From contig JAJDET010000171.1 in the NCBI GenBank assembly GCA_029259655.1, forward strand, positions 1-64,000: DNA of 64,000 nt, written 5' to 3'. The notes beneath the pieces are model-generated. The model was not told the DNA's origin. It searched no databases and saw nothing but the letters and a program-made list of their open reading frames with translations. Position 1 is the first letter of the stretch. The number at the start of each line of letters is the position of its first letter. The DNA is from Planctomycetota bacterium (lineage in GTDB: Bacteria; Planctomycetota; UBA1135; GCA-002686595). A program made the position numbers and the translations under genes. Positions 61,500 to 64,000 of the stretch are shown here, piece after piece.

Positions 61500-62155
61500 G
61501 CCGTCACCCCGGCGAGGGCGACGGTGAGGTCGGCGTAGGCGTCCTCGACGCCCCGTGCGAAACGCTCGATCTTGCTCTTGAAGAAGTAGTAGATCGCCTG
61601 CGTCGGGATCGCGATCGAGAGCCCCGCGGCTGTCGTGATCAGCGCCTGCGAGATTCCGGACGCGAGCATCTCGGGGTTCCCGAGCCCGTCGCGCAGCGCA
61701 ATGCTCGAGAAGGCCTCGATCATCCCCCACACGGTGCCCAGGAGGCCGAGCAGCGGCGCGATCATCGCGACCGCCATGAGCGGGAGAAGATTCGCCGAGA
61801 GCCTCTTCATCTCCCGCGCGCCCTTGTCCTCGACCGCCTTCTCGCGTTCGAGCATCGGGGCCGTGGCATTGTCGAGGGCGGTGGCGAGGATGCGCTGGAG
61901 CGGTGTCTCCGAACCACACAGCTCGCGCGCCTTCTGCGGTCCGTCCTCGCGCACGGCTCGCACCACGTCTTCGGCCTTGCGTCTGCTCCCGAGCAGGCCG
62001 GACCGGAGCCGCACCCAGCGCTCGACCGCGAAGGCCAGCGCCACCACGGAGCACAGGGCGAGCGGGACCATGAGCGGCCCGCCGCCCACGACCATCTCGT
62101 AGAGGGAGCCCAGGCCGGCATCGGCGCCCTGGGCGACTGCAATCGTCGTCGTCAT
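61496..62155 (-). CDS. ExbB/TolQ/MotA-family proton channel protein
   Basis: 219 aa. Three transmembrane helices: LMVPLALCSVVALAFAVERW near the N-terminus, then LLPLMAVAMIAPLLGLLGTVWGM and ISQALITTAAGLSIAIPTQA (last two carry the conserved G-L-L-G-T-V and T-T-A-x-G-L motifs). The cytosolic loop is typical in length. ATG start, 27 nt after the TPR gene; overlaps exbD. It supplies the channel of an ExbBD-type energy-transducing complex. Confidence 0.93.
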   Translation of the reverse strand: MTTTIAVAQGADAGLGSLYEMVVGGGPLMVPLALCSVVALAFAVERWVRLRSGLLGSRRKAEDVVRAVREDGPQKARELCGSETPLQRILATALDNATAPMLEREKAVEDKGAREMKRLSANLLPLMAVAMIAPLLGLLGTVWGMIEAFSSIALRDGLGNPEMLASGISQALITTAAGLSIAIPTQAIYYFFKSKIERFARGVEDAYADLTVALAGVTA

Positions 62156-62182
62156 CGTGAGGTCTCCCGGTTGTCTCGTTCG

Positions 62183-64000
62183 CTACACATCCAGCCGGCG
62201 CCGCGCCTCGTCGGCGGAGCTCGACTCGGGATACTTGTCCGTGATCTCGCGGTACTGGTCGCGCGCCTTCTCCGCTTCGCCCTTCGCATCGAGGCACTCT
62301 CCGGAGAGGAGCAGCGCCTCGGCGACCTCTTCCGCGTGGGAGTACAGGAGCGCGACCTTGAGGAACTCCGAGAGCGCCGCCTCGACGTCGTTCCCTGCCA
62401 GCGCGAGCTTGCCGAGGCCGAGTCTCGCGCGGGCCGCGAGGACGCCCTCGTCCCGCGCCACCACTCTTTCGAAGGCCTGGCGCGCCGAGCGGTCCTTGCC
62501 CTGCGCCGCGAGCGCCCGCCCGCGCCACAGCTCTGCCTCGACGCCGTGCTCGAACTCGGCGAAGCGCCGCGCGAGGTCGGAGAGCGCGCGTTCCGCCTCG
62601 GCGTGCCGTTCGAGTTGCACCAGCGAGACGCCCATGCGGTAGAGAGTGCGCGGGACCGCCTCGTGCCGCGGCACGTCCTTCAGGAGACGCGCGAAGCTCT
62701 GCGCGGCGCGCGCGTGATCGCCCTGACGGAAGCGCACCTCGCCGAGGAGGAACAGGCCCTCTCCGAAGAGCTCGCTCTCACGGTGGGAGCCGACGAGCGA
62801 GCCGAAGGCCTCGGCGGCGGCGGCCAGGTCGCCGCGTCGCATCTCCGCGAAGCCCTGCTTGTACAGCGCCCGGTCGGCCACGGGGCTCCCCTCCCCCGCC
62901 GCGACGCCGTACAGCGGAGCCGCGTGCTCGTCGTCGCCTTGCTCGTAGTGCGCCTCCGCAACGAAGAAGGCGGCCTCCAGGACGCCTCCGTTCTGCGCAT
63001 CGGCCTCGAGCGCGCGCCTGACTTCGGTCTCGGCGGACGCGACGTCCTCGGCGGCGAGCGCCATCCACGTCCGCTCGACGCGCGCCGCGACCACGGCCGC
63101 GGGTTGCCGCAGACCGTCGAGCAGGCTCCCGAGCAGAGCGCGTGCCCCGTCCCGGTCGCCGTTTCGCTCCAGCGTACCGGCCGCGACCCGCGCGCCGACG
63201 AGCAACCGGTCCTCGTCGGTGCAGCGCGCGGAGAATCCCGCCCAGGCCTTGGCCGCCGTCTGCGGCTGGTCGGCCTCGTCCGCGGCGAAGATCATGAGCT
63301 CGAGGCCCGCGACCACGAGCTCTTCGTCTCGACGCTGCGCGAGATCGCGGAGCGAACGAATCGCCGCGTCCCACTCGCCCAGCGCATAGCTCGACCAGGC
63401 GTCTCCGTAGAGCGCTGCGGAGACGAGCTCGTGATCGGGATAGCGGCGCAGGAGCTCGCCGTAGCGCTCTCGCGCCGCCCCGTGGTCGCCGGCGGCCGAG
63501 TGACGCTCAGCGAGGTCGTAGAGCGCGTGCGGCGCCTCGGAGCTCTCGGAGTGCGCGTCGAGGATCTCCTCCAGGTAACGGCGACCCGAGTCGCGCCCGT
63601 CGAGCCTTGCGAGGGCGAGGAGCGCGCCGGAGGCGTGGGGCCCCTTGCGATCCCGTTCGAGGTAGCGAGCGAGCGCGCTCACGGCGCGATCGACGTCTCC
63701 CTGATCCTCGAGCGCCAGCCCTTCCATGTAGATCGCCTCGAGGCATCCGTCGGAGGCGGAAAACTCGGCCGACACGCGCCCGAAGGTCTTCGAGGCCGAA
63801 CCCAGGTCGCCGGAGAGGTACTCGCACCACCCGGCGCGCAGGAGCGCGCGCCCGCGCAGCGCGTCCTCGGCCTTCGACTGGGCGACTGCGCGGAAAGCGC
63901 GCTCCGCCTCCTCGAAGCGATCGAGGGCGAAGAGCGCTTCGCCCAGGGTGAGCCGCGTCGAGTCGGCGTAGCTCCCGTCTCCGTGGCGATCGAGCAGCAT
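62183..64000 (-). CDS. TPR-repeat protein, N-terminus outside window
   Basis: At least 605 aa, open to the right edge, so the true start lies outside the window. About fifteen tandem helical hairpins of the TPR/BamD (tol-pal YbgF-like) kind, with recurring A-x-x-x-F/Y and L-G-x-x-x-x-x-x-G-x-x-x-x-A patterns (FEEAERAFRAVAQSKAEDAL, AARERYGELLRRYPDHEL, EKARDQYREITDKYPESSS). Such proteins scaffold complexes, and YbgF-like ones work with Tol. It precedes exbB by 27 nt, so it is probably the first visible gene of the operon. No signal peptide can be judged because the start is missing. Confidence 0.88.
   Translation of the reverse strand: MLLDRHGDGSYADSTRLTLGEALFALDRFEEAERAFRAVAQSKAEDALRGRALLRAGWCEYLSGDLGSASKTFGRVSAEFSASDGCLEAIYMEGLALEDQGDVDRAVSALARYLERDRKGPHASGALLALARLDGRDSGRRYLEEILDAHSESSEAPHALYDLAERHSAAGDHGAARERYGELLRRYPDHELVSAALYGDAWSSYALGEWDAAIRSLRDLAQRRDEELVVAGLELMIFAADEADQPQTAAKAWAGFSARCTDEDRLLVGARVAAGTLERNGDRDGARALLGSLLDGLRQPAAVVAARVERTWMALAAEDVASAETEVRRALEADAQNGGVLEAAFFVAEAHYEQGDDEHAAPLYGVAAGEGSPVADRALYKQGFAEMRRGDLAAAAEAFGSLVGSHRESELFGEGLFLLGEVRFRQGDHARAAQSFARLLKDVPRHEAVPRTLYRMGVSLVQLERHAEAERALSDLARRFAEFEHGVEAELWRGRALAAQGKDRSARQAFERVVARDEGVLAARARLGLGKLALAGNDVEAALSEFLKVALLYSHAEEVAEALLLSGECLDAKGEAEKARDQYREITDKYPESSSADEARRRLDV

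Overview
The window is a high-GC bacterial chromosome segment, packed with genes and with no intergenic gap over 300 bp. I see no rRNA, tRNA, insertion sequence, prophage or CRISPR array. The gene mix points to a Planctomycetota-like bacterium. It has ECF sigma factors with large extensions, a sigma factor paired with a Ser/Thr kinase, FG-GAP/VCBS secreted proteins, carboxypeptidase-regulatory-like repeats on membrane anchors, PilZ proteins, many lipoproteins and an ExbB/ExbD operon with a giant fusion partner. The taxon is an inference; no marker gene here proves it.

Layout, left to right. 1-6.3 kb: a lipoprotein whose reading frame runs through an in-frame TGA (probable selenoprotein, 3' end outside the window), an ECF sigma factor fused to a membrane anchor and a long beta-sandwich region, and a sodium:solute symporter with a domain insertion. 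6.3-12.2 kb: exported pyrophosphatase with a SAP-like partner, acetolactate synthase overlapping dihydroorotate dehydrogenase, and an ECF/FecR pair. 12.2-17.4 kb: a secreted HExxH protein and an SbcCD-like (YhaO/YhaN) nuclease pair. 17.7-27.8 kb: secreted proteins (seven-blade FG-GAP protein, zinc metalloprotease, long VCBS lipoprotein) broken by a BrkB membrane protein, a GNAT and an SRPBCC protein. 27.8-35.7 kb: acylphosphatase, a thioredoxin/HEAT chimera, a six-gene operon (PLP dehydratase, SpoU methylase, MBL hydrolase, cobalamin adenosyltransferase, MiaE, alpha/beta hydrolase) and a divergent Dus. 35.7-42.8 kb: arginine decarboxylase plus SlyD-like FKBP, a cysteine-rich secreted repeat protein, a YhhQ-type transporter, and the DUF983-MutM-EfpL operon. 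42.9-51.4 kb: membrane-anchored regulatory-like protein, membrane coiled-coil protein, sigma factor/kinase operon, PilZ and GT39 proteins. 51.4-64 kb: glycosidase-like lipoprotein, cardiolipin-synthase-like PLD, a beta-propeller/DJ-1 fusion, a Rieske oxygenase, and a TPR-ExbB-ExbD-propeller/toroid operon leaving the window on the right.

A signal that cuts across the window concerns gene starts. At least seventeen genes that head a transcript carry a TANNNT box (commonly TAGGNT or TAGAAT) only 6-11 nt before the start codon, with no Shine-Dalgarno sequence between. That is the geometry of leaderless transcription. Genes inside operons instead use ATGA, GTGA, TAGTG or TGATG overlaps. A few genes (speA, the cysteine-rich protein, the DJ-1 fusion) have ordinary leaders. 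I used this pattern to choose several starts, and those choices are inferences.
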